Positions 43,321 through 52,953 of a DNA stretch of 64,000 bases are shown here, one piece after another. The translations under genes and the position numbers were made by a program. The number at the start of each line of letters is the position of its first letter. The stretch's first letter is position 1. This DNA comes from Aeromicrobium panaciterrae (GTDB lineage Bacteria; Actinomycetota; Actinomycetes; Propionibacteriales; Nocardioidaceae), in the NCBI RefSeq assembly GCF_031457275.1, contig NZ_JAVDWH010000001.1, positions 2,108,001 through 2,172,000 on the forward strand, read 5' to 3'. A model generated the notes under the pieces. It was not told the origin of the DNA and searched no databases. It worked only from the letters and a program-made list of their open reading frames with translations.

Positions 43321-43383
43321 ATGGGTGGTCTTGCGACCGGAGACACCATATCGTGCGTGTGAATCTCGCTCGAAATGGCCTCG

Positions 43384-43455
43384 CTGGGATACTAGGACTC
43401 GAACCTAGAATGGCGGTACCAGAAACCGCTGTGTTGCCAATTACACCATATCCCA
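43384..43455 (-). tRNA. tRNA-Gln (anticodon CTG)
   Basis: Acceptor TGGGATA/TATCCCA, anticodon stem GCGGT/ACCGC around TTCTGGT (anticodon CTG), T arm CTAGG-TTCGAGT-CCTAG, and discriminator G. It sits with tRNA-Glu close to gltX, whose product charges Glu (and, in this phylum, usually tRNA-Gln first with Glu). Confidence 0.95.
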
Positions 43456-43550
43456 ATGGCTCTGCCGGGGGCCGAGCCAAGCACCGACTTTACCCGACTC
43501 CCCCGCCTGCGCCCAAACCGGGATGGCCCTTGAGCGAGTCGGATAAGTCA

Positions 43551-43698
43551 TAGTTGCGTGGTTTCGATACGCCCTCGTTCCTCGGGCTACTCAACCACCA
43601 CGTACTTGCTCTGACGAGCTCTCTCACCACGCTTCGGGGCCCTCGTTCCTCGGGCCCCTCCCAGTCGGCCGCAGGCGGCCTCCTTAGCGAGCGATTAG
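43551..43698. repeat. Dispersed intergenic repeat, copy D (longest)
   Basis: Two parts. 43558-43602 holds a GTGGTTTCGATACG...CTACTCAACCACC-type unit with complementary ends (TGGTT/AACCA), a pattern I associate with dispersed repeats in Nocardioides-like genomes. 43623-43687 holds the module CTCACCACGCTTCGGGG...CCCAGTCGGCCGCAGGCGGC...CTCCTTAG shared with other copies here. It ends at the gltX stop codon. Confidence 0.7.
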
Positions 43699-45170
43699 GC
43701 CAGCGCGGCGTCCAATCTGGCCAGTGAAGGCGCCTGGCCGAGCAGCTCCAGCGACTCGAACAGCGGCGGCGAGATACGACTGCCTGTAACCGCAACGCGT
43801 ACGGGTCCGAATGCCAGTCTCGGCTTGAGCTCAAGACCTTCGATCAGGCTCGTACGAAGCGCCTCCTCGATCGCCGGCGTCGACCAATCAGACAGTTCCG
43901 CAAGGGCTTCACGAGCGGCTCGTACGACGTCGAGACCCTTCTCGTCGAGGTTCTTGGCGGCGTCCGCCTCGTCGATCGCGAAGTCGTCTTCGGCGATGAA
44001 CAGGAAGCGCAGCATGTCGACCGCTTCGGTCAGCAGCCCCATGCGCTCGTGCACCAGCGGCGTTGCGGCCGCCAGTGTGGCGAGCTGCTCTGCGGTCGGC
44101 GGATCGGAGATTAGACCGGCGTCCTGGAAGTACGGCACCAGGCGATCGCGAACGTCGTCCTCGGCGAGCAGGCGGATGTGCGATCCGTTGATCGCTTCAG
44201 CCTTCTTGATGTCGAAGCGCGCGGGGTTGGGGTTGACCCGACCAATCTCGAACGCCTCCACCATCTCCGGGATCGAGAACACGTCACGGTCGTCGGCGAT
44301 CGACCAGCCGAGCAGCGCCATGTAATTGAGCAGCGCTTCGGGCAGGAAGCCCTTGGGCTTGTAGTCGAGCAGGTTGGACTCGGGATCACGCTTCGACAGC
44401 TTGCGGTTGCCCTCGCCCATGACGAACGGCAGGTGACCGAACTCGGGCGTGAACCCACCGCCGATACCGATCTCGGCGAACGCCTCGTACAGGGCAATCT
44501 GGCGCGGGGTCGAGCTCAGCAGATCCTCGCCGCGCAGCACGTGGGTGATGCCCATCATCGCGTCGTCGGTGGGGTTGGTCAGCGTGTAGAGCGGCTGGCC
44601 GTTGGCACGCACGATCACGTAGTCCTGCACGTTGGCGGAGTCGAACGTGATCTCACCGCGTACGAGGTCGTTGAACGTGTAGACCTTCTCGGGCATCTTG
44701 AAGCGGATGACCGGCTCGCGGCCCTCAGCCTCGTACGCAGCCTGCTGCTCGGGCGTCAGGTCGCGGTGGAGTCCGTCGTAGCCGCTGGGCTTGCCAGCAG
44801 CGCGGGCTGCATTGCGGCGCTCCTCAAGCTCCTCGGCGGTGTCGTACGCCTTGTACGCGTGACCGCTCTCGAGCAGCTGCTTCGCGACGTCGGCGTAGAT
44901 GTCCATGCGCTCGGACTGGCGGTAGGGGCCGTTGGGGCCGCCGACCTCCGGGCCCTCGTCCCAGTCGAGACCGAGCCAACGCATGACGTCGATCAGGAGT
45001 TGGTAGGACTCCTCGTTGTCGCGCGAAGTGTCGGTGTCCTCGATGCGGAAGACGAACTTGCCCTGGTTGTGGCGCGCAAACGCCCACGAGAACAGCGCCG
45101 TACGCGCCATACCGACGTGCGGGTTGCCGGTCGGTGACGGGCAGAAACGTGCAACTACGGGCCTAGTCAT
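43695..45170 (-). CDS. gltX: Glutamyl-tRNA synthetase
   Basis: 491 residues of the class I synthetase fold. The HIGH-type motif is [10 protein letters not shown] (near residue 10) and the KMSKS-type motif is KLSKR. ATG 45170 gives the family start [15 protein letters not shown]; it overlaps the end of the FAH-family gene by 8 bp. It charges tRNA-Glu, and in bacteria lacking GlnRS also mischarges tRNA-Gln for GatCAB. The tRNA-Glu and tRNA-Gln genes lie just downstream. Confidence 0.96.
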   Translation of the reverse strand: MTRPVVARFCPSPTGNPHVGMARTALFSWAFARHNQGKFVFRIEDTDTSRDNEESYQLLIDVMRWLGLDWDEGPEVGGPNGPYRQSERMDIYADVAKQLLESGHAYKAYDTAEELEERRNAARAAGKPSGYDGLHRDLTPEQQAAYEAEGREPVIRFKMPEKVYTFNDLVRGEITFDSANVQDYVIVRANGQPLYTLTNPTDDAMMGITHVLRGEDLLSSTPRQIALYEAFAEIGIGGGFTPEFGHLPFVMGEGNRKLSKRDPESNLLDYKPKGFLPEALLNYMALLGWSIADDRDVFSIPEMVEAFEIGRVNPNPARFDIKKAEAINGSHIRLLAEDDVRDRLVPYFQDAGLISDPPTAEQLATLAAATPLVHERMGLLTEAVDMLRFLFIAEDDFAIDEADAAKNLDEKGLDVVRAAREALAELSDWSTPAIEEALRTSLIEGLELKPRLAFGPVRVAVTGSRISPPLFESLELLGQAPSLARLDAALA

Positions 45171-45957
45171 GCGAAACCACCGGGTTCGTGAGGGTGCCGA
45201 TGCCTTCGACGGTGACGCTGACCGAGTCACCCGGGTGCATCGGACCGACGCCCTCCGGTGTGCCGGTGAGGATCACGTCGCCGGGCAGCAGCGTCATGAA
45301 GGACGAGATGTACTCGATGATCTCGGGCACCTTGAAGAACATGTCTGAGGTGTTGCCGTTCTGCTTGAGCTCGTCTCCCCCGCCCAGGCTCTCGAGCCTT
45401 GTGGTGACGCCGACGCTCGACGGGTCGAAGTCTGTCTCGATCCATGGTCCGAGCGGGCAGAACGTGTCGAAGCCCTTGGCGCGAGCCCACTGACCGTCCT
45501 TGGCCTGCAGGTCTCGTGCGGTGACGTCGTTGGCGACGGTGTAGCCGAAGATCACCTTCGCGGCGTCCTCAGCGGCGATGTCGCGGCAGATGCGGCCGAT
45601 CACCACGGCGAGCTCGGCCTCGTAGTGCACGTCCTCGCTCTGCGTGGGGTAGAAGATCGGGTCGCCAGGACCGATGACGCTGGTGTTGGGCTTGAGGAAG
45701 ATCAGCGGCTCGGCCGGCACCTCACCGCCCATCTCCGCAGCGTGCCCGGCGTAGTTCTTGCCGACACACACAACCTTGCTGCGCGGGATGACCGGAGCGA
45801 GGAGACGTACGTCTGCCAGCGGGATCTTCTGACCACTCAGGTTGAGCCCGGCGTACAGCGGATCGCCGTTGAGCACCGCGATCGTGGGGACCCCGTTGTC
45901 ATCGCCAATGACTCCAAAACGGGGATCGTCGTCACCCGCGAAACGTGCAATTCTCAT
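45163..45957 (-). CDS. Fumarylacetoacetate hydrolase family protein
   Basis: 264 residues. A short N-terminal domain precedes the FAH barrel; metal-binding acidic residues are in [11 protein letters not shown] and NDVTARD, and [13 protein letters not shown] is the conserved C-terminal loop. Relatives include acylpyruvases and 2-oxopent-4-dienoate hydratases in aromatic breakdown; without pathway genes nearby the substrate is open. It is upstream of and overlapping gltX, a pairing common in actinobacteria. Confidence 0.9.
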   Translation of the reverse strand: MRIARFAGDDDPRFGVIGDDNGVPTIAVLNGDPLYAGLNLSGQKIPLADVRLLAPVIPRSKVVCVGKNYAGHAAEMGGEVPAEPLIFLKPNTSVIGPGDPIFYPTQSEDVHYEAELAVVIGRICRDIAAEDAAKVIFGYTVANDVTARDLQAKDGQWARAKGFDTFCPLGPWIETDFDPSSVGVTTRLESLGGGDELKQNGNTSDMFFKVPEIIEYISSFMTLLPGDVILTGTPEGVGPMHPGDSVSVTVEGIGTLTNPVVSHD

Positions 45958-45975
45958 ATGGCTCCATCGTATCGG

Positions 45976-46800
45976 TCACATGGCGAGCTCCATGTTGCAG
46001 ACCGAGCCGGCGATGACTCCCGCGGCGATGGCTGTCGCAACGGATGGCATCGGGCCGGGCAACGCGGGTACGTGGCCCAGGTCGCCGGCCGCGAAGACGC
46101 CGGGAACGTTGGTGCGGCCCATGGCGTCGATCTGGACGAACCCGGACTCGTATAGGTCCACGCCGAGCTGCTCGGCGAACGGTGCCTGCTGCGACACCTG
46201 GGTCGCGATGAACATGCCGCCGACCCCGATCGTCTCGTCGTCGAGGGTGATGCGGAGGCCGAAGTTGGTGCGCTCGACTTCGCGTACGGAGTCCTCGTCG
46301 AGCACGATGAGCTCGCTGGCGATGTTGCCGAGCAGGGCGGTGAGGTGTTCGGCGCGCTCGGTGCCGAGGATCGCGACGCGCTCACCGGCGAACTCGTGGC
46401 CGTGGCAGTACGGGCAGTGGGCGATCTCGCGACCCCAGGCCTCGGCGATGCCGGGCACGTCAGGGAGCGTGTCGCGCACGCCGGTGGCGAGCACGATCTT
46501 GCGAGTGGCGAGCACTTCGTCGCCGACGATCACCTCGAAGGTGTCACCCGTGCGGCGTACCGAGTCGACGGTCACCTCGCGGATCTCGGCGGTGTCGTAT
46601 GCGGCGATGTCCTTGCGCGCGAGCCGGCGCAGCTCAGCAGGGTCGCGGCCGTCGTGGGTGATGAAGTTCTGCATGTGCTCGACCGTGGCGTTGCGGTAGG
46701 TGCCGGAGTCGAGGAGCAGTACGTCGCGGTGCATACGGCCGAGAGTGAGCGTGGCCTGTAGGCCCGCTGGTCCCCCGCCGATGACGATGGCGTCAAGCAT
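45976..46800 (-). CDS. Thioredoxin-reductase-like FAD/NAD(P) oxidoreductase
   Basis: 274 residues, shorter than TrxB (about 310). It has the FAD loop GGGPAGL (8-14), a redox-type motif CPYC in AHCPYCHGHEF (about 128-136) in place of CATC, and a C-terminal FAD contact GDLGHVPALPGPMPSVATA. The second (NADPH) Rossmann loop is weak. It may reduce a small thiol or disulfide partner rather than thioredoxin. It is divergent from a MerR regulator; AAGGAG precedes its start. It is separated by 18 bp from the FAH gene downstream. Confidence 0.82.
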   Translation of the reverse strand: MLDAIVIGGGPAGLQATLTLGRMHRDVLLLDSGTYRNATVEHMQNFITHDGRDPAELRRLARKDIAAYDTAEIREVTVDSVRRTGDTFEVIVGDEVLATRKIVLATGVRDTLPDVPGIAEAWGREIAHCPYCHGHEFAGERVAILGTERAEHLTALLGNIASELIVLDEDSVREVERTNFGLRITLDDETIGVGGMFIATQVSQQAPFAEQLGVDLYESGFVQIDAMGRTNVPGVFAAGDLGHVPALPGPMPSVATAIAAGVIAGSVCNMELAM

Positions 46801-46844
46801 GATTTCTCCTTCAGATTTGCTGTTGAGTCCATCGTGCGAGTTAA

Positions 46845-46850
46845 TGTCAA
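46845..46850 (-). promoter_or_regulatory. Candidate -35 box of the thioredoxin-reductase-like gene
   Basis: TTGACA on the minus strand lies in the 51-bp divergent gap with merR, followed by GTTGA/TCAAC dyad halves. MerR regulators usually bind stretched spacers of such promoters, so this is the likely control site. Confidence 0.35.
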
Positions 46851-46851
46851 C

Positions 46852-47271
46852 ATGAAGTCAAATCTGCGCTCAATCGGCGAAACTGCCTCCCGTTTTGGGC
46901 TCGAAACCCACGTTCTTCGCCATTGGGAGGCCGTTGGGCTTCTCGAACCGGAACGTGACAGTGCGGACCGACGCCTCTACAGCGACGACGACCTCGTACG
47001 CATTGCGGTCATTCTGCGGAGCAAAGCTGCCGGTATGAGCCTCGAGCAGATCGCTGTGTTGATCGCGGACGACCACGGGCCGAAGCGGCATGCCGTACTT
47101 CAGGAGCATCTGGCCGACCTGGATCGGCGCATGGAGGACATGCAGCGCTCCCGGGAGATGACGGTGCACGCATTCGAGTGCAAAGCGCATGACATCACTG
47201 CATGCCCGCATTTTCGGACGATGATCGCCGACGTACTCGAAGGCACCCGCGACTGGTCGTTAACTCACTAA
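46852..47271 (+). CDS. MerR family transcriptional regulator
   Basis: 139 residues from ATG 46852. The MerR winged helix (SIGETASRFGLETHVLRHWEAVGLL then RRLYSDDDLVRIAVIL) is followed by a dimerisation helix. The short C-terminal part has Cys residues in FECKAHDITACPHF that could bind a metal or sense redox state. It is divergent from the thioredoxin-reductase-like gene, its likely target. Its TAA overlaps the stop of the last mce-operon gene (CTAA). Confidence 0.9.
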   Translation: MKSNLRSIGETASRFGLETHVLRHWEAVGLLEPERDSADRRLYSDDDLVRIAVILRSKAAGMSLEQIAVLIADDHGPKRHAVLQEHLADLDRRMEDMQRSREMTVHAFECKAHDITACPHFRTMIADVLEGTRDWSLTH

Positions 47272-47762
47272 CGGAGCTCGACGTCGTCGACGAGCCAGTC
47301 GCTTCCGCTCTTGACCATCGACATCACGACTCGATTGCGCTCTGTACGGATCTTCGAGTCCTTGCCGTTCGTGATCGTCTGGTCGACGAACAGCAGCACT
47401 GTGGCGCGATCCGAGCCATCCAGGGTCACGGCTGCCTCCACGACTGCGCCCACCGCCTTGCCCTCGAGCTTGGTGACAACTTTGCTGAGCTGCTTGGTGG
47501 CGGGCCCGTACTCCTTCTTGAACGACGCCGTTCCGGCGTCATCGACCCAGGCGAAGTCCCGATCGAGGTGCCTGTAGCTGTACGTCGTCATGTCCCCTGC
47601 CGCCGAGGTCGCGGCGGCGAGCACGTCCAGCCTGACCGTGGAGTCGTCTTCATCGCCTCCGCGCCCGTTCCACAGCACAATCGCCAGCGCTGCGACGAGC
47701 AGCGCGATGATCGAGCTAAAGATGACTGTCGACCGCTGCGGGCCGTCCTTGACCAGCCTCAT
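47268..47762 (-). CDS. Mce-associated membrane protein
   Basis: 164 residues from ATG 47762, which overlaps the mceF stop (ATGA). One N-terminal transmembrane helix (VIFSSIIALLVAALAIVLW, about 14-32) is followed by an extracytoplasmic alpha/beta domain resembling the SnoaL-like Mas/Mam proteins found after mce genes (segments ATVLLFVDQTITNGK and WLVDDVELR). Mas proteins stabilise Mce complexes in mycobacteria. It is the last gene of the mce operon. Confidence 0.85.
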   Translation of the reverse strand: MRLVKDGPQRSTVIFSSIIALLVAALAIVLWNGRGGDEDDSTVRLDVLAAATSAAGDMTTYSYRHLDRDFAWVDDAGTASFKKEYGPATKQLSKVVTKLEGKAVGAVVEAAVTLDGSDRATVLLFVDQTITNGKDSKIRTERNRVVMSMVKSGSDWLVDDVELR

Positions 47763-48844
47763 CGCAGCGGCGCCGGTACGTGGGCCGAGCCGCGCTGCTG
47801 GCCGCTGACGTTCGCGGTGCATTCACGGCCATGAACGAGAGGCTCGCGGTCGGTTGAGCGTGGCGACGGCTGGTCGACACCGTACGAGCAGACCTCACCC
47901 GGCGAGACGAGCATGTTGACGCGCAAGAAGCCCTCCACGATGGTGTCGGCGAGACGCTGCAGTCCGTTCGGGAAGTCAGTGAGCAGCTGACGCAAGTGTG
48001 GATCACGATCGGCCAGCGTGCCAGTGAGATCGTCGGCAGCGGTCAGGAAGTCGGGCAGGACGTTCGCAATCGAGGCGGTCAGCGCGCGGATCTCCTTCAC
48101 CTGCTTCGGCGTCTTGTCGAGGATCGATCGGAGCTTGGGGTCGTACTCCTCCAGCGATGCCGTCAACGACTTCAATGAGCTGGACAGCTCAACGAACTGG
48201 TCCTTGCTCTCGACCCCTGTGCGCAGGACTGTGCGAGCGTTCTCGAGCGTGCGCAGGGTCTGGGGCCAGCTCTCATCGAGGAGGTCAACAAGGTGGGAGC
48301 CTGACGTGAGGATGCGGCTGAGGTCGTCGGTGTCGCTGAAGGCGGTATGCAACTCGTCGAGCACTGTGGCTAGGTCGTCAGAGTCGATCTGCGACATCAG
48401 CGAGTCGATCGACTCCAGCGCGGTGGCAATCGAGGTCGGCGTCGCCGTATGCGTCGCCTCTATCGTGTCGCCGTTCTTGAGCCACGGCCCCTTGGATGCA
48501 GTGGGCTGGAAGTCGAGGTACTGCTCGCCAGCCGGCGACAGCGTACGTACGGCAGCCTCGCTGTCAGCCGGTACGTGTGCCGACGGCTCGAGGTTGAGCA
48601 TCGCGACGATCCGGCCGTCGTCGAGCTTCACGCTCTCGACTTTGCCGACTCGTACGCCGCGGTAGGTGACACCGGATCCGCCGAAAAGACCGCCGGTCTC
48701 CTCCAGCTCTACGGCGACGTGCACCGGGCGTTTTGTCAGCGAGCCGTCGAGGATGGCTCCGTACAGGTACGCGATGGTCGCCAGGAAGATCCCGAGCAGG
48801 CCGATCGCGGCCACGAAGTGCTTGCGGTGGACGCGGCGCCTCAT
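47759..48844 (-). CDS. mceF: Mce family protein, MceF position
   Basis: 361 residues. One N-terminal membrane helix (about 9-29), an MCE/MlaD beta-domain (about 37-115, with GVTYRGVRVGKVESV), a long helical region (about 130-290) and a Ser/Arg-rich tail. As the sixth Mce protein it would form part of the heterohexameric lipid-transport shaft spanning the envelope. Its ATG overlaps the stop of mceE. Confidence 0.9.
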   Translation of the reverse strand: MRRRVHRKHFVAAIGLLGIFLATIAYLYGAILDGSLTKRPVHVAVELEETGGLFGGSGVTYRGVRVGKVESVKLDDGRIVAMLNLEPSAHVPADSEAAVRTLSPAGEQYLDFQPTASKGPWLKNGDTIEATHTATPTSIATALESIDSLMSQIDSDDLATVLDELHTAFSDTDDLSRILTSGSHLVDLLDESWPQTLRTLENARTVLRTGVESKDQFVELSSSLKSLTASLEEYDPKLRSILDKTPKQVKEIRALTASIANVLPDFLTAADDLTGTLADRDPHLRQLLTDFPNGLQRLADTIVEGFLRVNMLVSPGEVCSYGVDQPSPRSTDREPLVHGRECTANVSGQQRGSAHVPAPLR

Positions 48845-49953
48845 CGTGCACCCCCAAACAAGCCGAACAAGCCAGCACCGGACTGCTGCGACGAACTCTG
48901 GTCGAGCATGTCCTGCAGCGAGGGCGGGAGCGGAAGCTTCTTGAGCAGGCCTTCACCCAGCTCGATCGACGGAAGTCCGAGATCGCCCACGATCGGCAGG
49001 TTCGGGAGGCCGAGATTCAGCGTGCCCTGGAACTTCAGGTAGACGTTGAGGTAGTTGCCCGGCACACCCTTGTCGATCGCCTCAGCGAACGTCACGAGCG
49101 AATCCAGCCCTGGCCCGAACTCGCCCTTGAGCGATACGAGCTGGTCGAGGATGGGGCCGAGCTCCTCGAAGGTGGTCAGCAGGTCGGCGCGGGTCTCGCG
49201 TACGACGCGGGTGGTGGTGCCACTGAGCTGGTCGACCGCCTGCAACAGCTTGGTCAGGTCGTCGGTGCTTTCGCTCAGTACGCGCGCGGCGGGTGCGACG
49301 TCGACCAACGCTTGGTCGATCGTGTCGTTGCGCCGGTTGAGCGTCTCCGACAGGTCGGCGAGAGCGTCCAGCGTGGCGTCAATCTCCGCGCTGCTGTCGT
49401 TCACGCTGCTCGTGGCCGTGTTGAGCGACGTGAGCAGATCGCGGGCAGTGTCCTCGCGTCCACCGAGAGCCTCGTTGGCTTCGCGCACAATCGTCTGGAG
49501 CTGGCCCAGGCCTCCCCCGTTGATCAGCATCGACGCTGACGCCAGGGTGTCCTCGACCGTCGGAGCTGCCGACGCACTGTCCGCGTCGATCGATCCGCCG
49601 TCGGCGAGCAGCGCGCCCTTCGGCTTGTCGGTGACGTCGACGAACAACTCACCCAACGGCGTCGTCGAACGAAGGCGGATCGTCGAGCCGGCGTGCAGTG
49701 GTGACGACTTGCGTACGTCCATCGTGATGCGGGCGGTGAAGTCGTGCGCCGTCACCGTCTTCACGCGGCCGACTGTGACTCCGTTGAGCTTCACGGGCGC
49801 ACCGACAGCCAGGTTGAGCGCGTCGTCGATCTTGGCGGAGATCTCGTAGCTCGGCCCGGACAGCTTCGAACCGGGCAGCGGGAGGTCAGAAGCCGAGGTT
49901 CCGCACGCCCCGAGCGTCAGGACGGCCATCAGCAGGATCGCGAGCCGCTTCAT
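48841..49953 (-). CDS. mceE: Mce family lipoprotein, MceE position
   Basis: 370 residues from ATG 49953 (overlaps the mceD stop as ATGA). The signal peptide ends in a lipobox LTLGACG, so the protein is lipid-anchored, like mycobacterial MceE/Lpr proteins. The MCE domain (NGVTVGRVKTV) is followed by a long helix rich in Asp/Leu heptads. A polar C-terminus follows. Earlier in-frame starts within mceD are rejected because they bypass the signal peptide. Confidence 0.9.
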   Translation of the reverse strand: MKRLAILLMAVLTLGACGTSASDLPLPGSKLSGPSYEISAKIDDALNLAVGAPVKLNGVTVGRVKTVTAHDFTARITMDVRKSSPLHAGSTIRLRSTTPLGELFVDVTDKPKGALLADGGSIDADSASAAPTVEDTLASASMLINGGGLGQLQTIVREANEALGGREDTARDLLTSLNTATSSVNDSSAEIDATLDALADLSETLNRRNDTIDQALVDVAPAARVLSESTDDLTKLLQAVDQLSGTTTRVVRETRADLLTTFEELGPILDQLVSLKGEFGPGLDSLVTFAEAIDKGVPGNYLNVYLKFQGTLNLGLPNLPIVGDLGLPSIELGEGLLKKLPLPPSLQDMLDQSSSQQSGAGLFGLFGGAR

Positions 49954-50993
49954 GACTTCACCCCCGCGATTGCGCCGAGGACGTCGAGCAGCGACAGATT
50001 CTCGAGCCCCGTGGCGTCGCAGACGGCCGGCGGTAGCGACTCGCACAGCAAGTTGACGACGTCCTGCGCCGGTATGAGGTCGCCGGGTCGCGTACGCATG
50101 TTGAGTCGGTCGTCCTCGTCAATCGCGCGGTCGACGTTCTGCATCATCAGCGGCAGGGTCGACACCGCGTCCTCAAGACCCTTGCGGTGCTCAAGCAGCG
50201 TGTTCGACAGCGAGGTGATGTCCTTGATCTGGCTGGCGATCTTGGCGCGGTGGTCGTGTGAGAACGCAGCCACCCGCTGCAACATCGCCGACAGGATCGT
50301 GAACGTCGACTCGATTGCCTCATGCTGGTCGTCGAGCATCGACGCGGCCGAAGTGACCTCGCCGTTGAAGCGACGGATCAGCGCATCGTTGTCGGCGAGG
50401 GTCTGCGTGAGCTGATCGAGGTTGTCGAGCGTGCCCTTGATGTCGCCGGAGGCGTCGTCGAGTGTGCCCAGGGTGTCGGCGAGGCCGTGCATGCTCTCCG
50501 AGATCTTCTTGCCCTTACCGTCGAGCGTCTTGGCACCGGTCTCCAACAGCTCGTTCAGCGGCGCGGTCTTGTCCTGACCTGCCAGTTCGTCGGAGATGTC
50601 AGTCAACGACGCGAGAAGGTCATCGAACTCGACCGGCGTACGCGTACGAGCGAGCGACAGCACGGTTCCTGACGCGAGGACGGGACCGGAATCGTAGACC
50701 GGCGTCAGCTCGACGTACCGGTCCGTCGCGACCGAGCGAGAGACGATGACTGCGCCAGCCTTGGCGGGCACCTTTACGCCGTCGTCGATCTGGAGCGTGA
50801 CGTCGACGTGGTCGCCCTTGGGTTCCACCTTGGTGACGCTGCCGACTCGTACGCCCAGCACGCCGACATCGTTGCCTTCAAAGAGTCCAGCGGCATCGCT
50901 GAACTGGGCAGTGACTGTGGTCGGACCGGATCCGCCGCAACCCGACAGCGGGGTCACGACGAGCACGAGGACAACGAGCAGACGTTTCAGCAT
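49950..50993 (-). CDS. mceD: Mce family lipoprotein, MceD position
   Basis: 347 residues from ATG 50993 (7-bp overlap with mceC). The signal peptide ends LSGCGG, a lipobox, so the MceD-position protein is also predicted to be a lipoprotein; in M. tuberculosis only MceE has this feature. The MCE domain contains VGVLGVRVGSVTKV. The helical region follows, ending in a short polar tail (LLDVLGAIAGVKS). Confidence 0.88.
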   Translation of the reverse strand: MLKRLLVVLVLVVTPLSGCGGSGPTTVTAQFSDAAGLFEGNDVGVLGVRVGSVTKVEPKGDHVDVTLQIDDGVKVPAKAGAVIVSRSVATDRYVELTPVYDSGPVLASGTVLSLARTRTPVEFDDLLASLTDISDELAGQDKTAPLNELLETGAKTLDGKGKKISESMHGLADTLGTLDDASGDIKGTLDNLDQLTQTLADNDALIRRFNGEVTSAASMLDDQHEAIESTFTILSAMLQRVAAFSHDHRAKIASQIKDITSLSNTLLEHRKGLEDAVSTLPLMMQNVDRAIDEDDRLNMRTRPGDLIPAQDVVNLLCESLPPAVCDATGLENLSLLDVLGAIAGVKS

Positions 50994-51952
50994 GCTGGCC
51001 CCCTCGCTGCGCAGGTGAGGTTGTCGCCGAGCGGAGCTGGGACCTTGAGGTCGAGCCACCGACCGTTGCCGGTCGCGTTGGCGAAATAGGTCGCCATCGT
51101 GGCGAGTCCGTCGATCGACTGCGTCAGTGACTTCTTCTGCGACTTCATGGTGTCGAGCGCCTTGGTGAGGTCTCTCATCAGCGGCGTGAAGTCCTTCTCG
51201 GTGTCGTCAAGAACACCGATCACGGCGCGGGCCAGCCGCTGGCTGTCCGTGAGCAGCTGGTCGATTGCGTCGCGCCTGCTGGTGAGTTCGTGAAGTACGA
51301 GCGACGACTGCTCGAGCAGGTCGATGATGCGTTCCTTGTTGCGAACCAGGTCATCCGTGACGTCGTTGGTGGCGGCGAGCAGCGCCCGCATCTGGTCGGA
51401 ACGCTTGCCAGCAACCTCAGTCAGCCTCGCAACGCCGTCGATTGCCTCACGGGCGGCAACCGGCGTACCCCGCAGGGCTTCGGCCAGCACTGTCATCGAG
51501 TCGCTGATCGCTTCGCCGTCGAGCGCGTTCAATGCGCCGCTGCCGCCGTCGATGACGTCTTGCAGGTTGTAGGGCACGGACGTCTGGGCCAGCGGGATTG
51601 TGTCGTCTTTGAGGTCGCCACCCTTCTTGGCCGTGACGTCGAGGAAGTGCGTGCCCAGCAGCGTCGCCACCTTGACCGCGGCGCGCGACTGACTGCCCAG
51701 CTCGATGTCCTTGTCGAGCGTGAATTCGACGCGTACGTGCTTGCCCTCGAGCTTGATATCGCGAACTTCGCCGACGCCGACACCCGCGACCTGCACTTCC
51801 TCGCCCACTCGCAGTCCTGCCGAGTGCTCCATGAGAGCCGAGTAATGCTTCTGCCCGAACGGGATCACGCTGAGCGCGAGCACGAACAGGCCCATGATCA
51901 CCGTGCCGACGACGCCGGCGATCCCTATCTGTCGGGTGCTGAAATTCTTCAT
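50987..51952 (-). CDS. mceC: Mce family protein, MceC position
   Basis: 321 residues from ATG 51952 (ATGA overlap with mceB; GTG 51961 is possible). It has an N-terminal helix (about 8-28), an MCE domain with GLRVGEEVQVAGVGVGEVRDI, and a long helical segment. The C-terminus is short with a final Cys. Confidence 0.9.
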   Translation of the reverse strand: MKNFSTRQIGIAGVVGTVIMGLFVLALSVIPFGQKHYSALMEHSAGLRVGEEVQVAGVGVGEVRDIKLEGKHVRVEFTLDKDIELGSQSRAAVKVATLLGTHFLDVTAKKGGDLKDDTIPLAQTSVPYNLQDVIDGGSGALNALDGEAISDSMTVLAEALRGTPVAAREAIDGVARLTEVAGKRSDQMRALLAATNDVTDDLVRNKERIIDLLEQSSLVLHELTSRRDAIDQLLTDSQRLARAVIGVLDDTEKDFTPLMRDLTKALDTMKSQKKSLTQSIDGLATMATYFANATGNGRWLDLKVPAPLGDNLTCAARGPAC

Positions 51953-52953
51953 CGGCTGCACACCGCCGAGTAGGGGCCATCGGGGCCGAGCGGCACCGAG
52001 GCGCCGCGAATGACCGTCTCGATGTTGCAGATGTAGATGTCGAGCCAGGTGCCGGACGACATCGGTCGCGCAAACGCTTCGGTCGTCTTGGGAAGTGTCT
52101 TGAACGCTCTGATGAGGGCTTCGGTGTTGTCGACGAACAGTTTCGCGGTCTGTCGCAGTGATGCCACGTCCTTGTCGAACGACGGGCGTACGTCGGTGGC
52201 CAGGTCGGCGGTCACGGCGGACAGCTCGGTCACGCCGTCGATCGTGTCGCCAATGGTCTTGCGCTCAGAGGCGAGTCGAGTCATCAGCGTCTGCAACGAC
52301 TCAATCGTCGAATCGAGCTGCTCGTCCTGCCCGCTCACGTTCTTCAGGACCGGGGTCAAGTTGTCGAGGACTCTCCCCAGCACCTCGTCCTTGTCCGCAA
52401 GGTGGTTGGTGAGCTCGGCGGTCTCGGACAGCAGCGACTCGATCGTTCCACCCTGTCCCTGCATGACGGCCATGATCGATTCGGACAGGCGGTTGATCTG
52501 CTCGGGCTCGAGGGTTGCGAAGAGCGGTTCGAAGCCATTCAGCAGCGCCGTCAGATCGAAGCCAGGGCTCGTTCGCGACTCCGGCACGATGCTGTCGCCG
52601 ACTAGCCGCTTGCCCTTCTCTTCGCCCGGGGTCAGCGAGAGATAGCGCTGGCCGAGCAGGTTTTGATAGCGGATCACGATGCCCGTCGTGTCGAACAGAC
52701 CCTGCTCGTCCGACAGCGTGAACTTCACGCGCGCGGTGTCTCCCCCGCGCAGGTTGATCGACTCAACTCGACCCACTCGTACGCCGGCGGCACGCACATC
52801 GTCACCGACGCGAAGCCCGCTGACGTTGCTGAAGTCGGCCGAGTACTCGTGCGACGAGCCAGCGACCTGGTTGTCCATCGTGTTGGCAAGAACGACCAAG
52901 GCGATCAGCGCGGCCACGGCGAACGCAACGAACTTGATGAGGATCGGCTTCAT
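51949..52953 (-). CDS. mceB: Mce family protein, MceB position
   Basis: 334 residues. A hydrophobic N-terminus (about 4-22), an MCE domain with GLRVGDDVRAAGVRVGRVE, a helical segment and a C-terminal pair of Cys (YICNIETV and AVCSR) that may form a disulfide. The start overlaps the mceA stop (ATGA). Confidence 0.9.
   Translation of the reverse strand: MKPILIKFVAFAVAALIALVVLANTMDNQVAGSSHEYSADFSNVSGLRVGDDVRAAGVRVGRVESINLRGGDTARVKFTLSDEQGLFDTTGIVIRYQNLLGQRYLSLTPGEEKGKRLVGDSIVPESRTSPGFDLTALLNGFEPLFATLEPEQINRLSESIMAVMQGQGGTIESLLSETAELTNHLADKDEVLGRVLDNLTPVLKNVSGQDEQLDSTIESLQTLMTRLASERKTIGDTIDGVTELSAVTADLATDVRPSFDKDVASLRQTAKLFVDNTEALIRAFKTLPKTTEAFARPMSSGTWLDIYICNIETVIRGASVPLGPDGPYSAVCSR

Noticed and set aside
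43551-43698. CRISPR-like array
   Set aside because: The repeated modules are not regularly spaced with unique spacers and no cas genes are present; they match a dispersed intergenic family.
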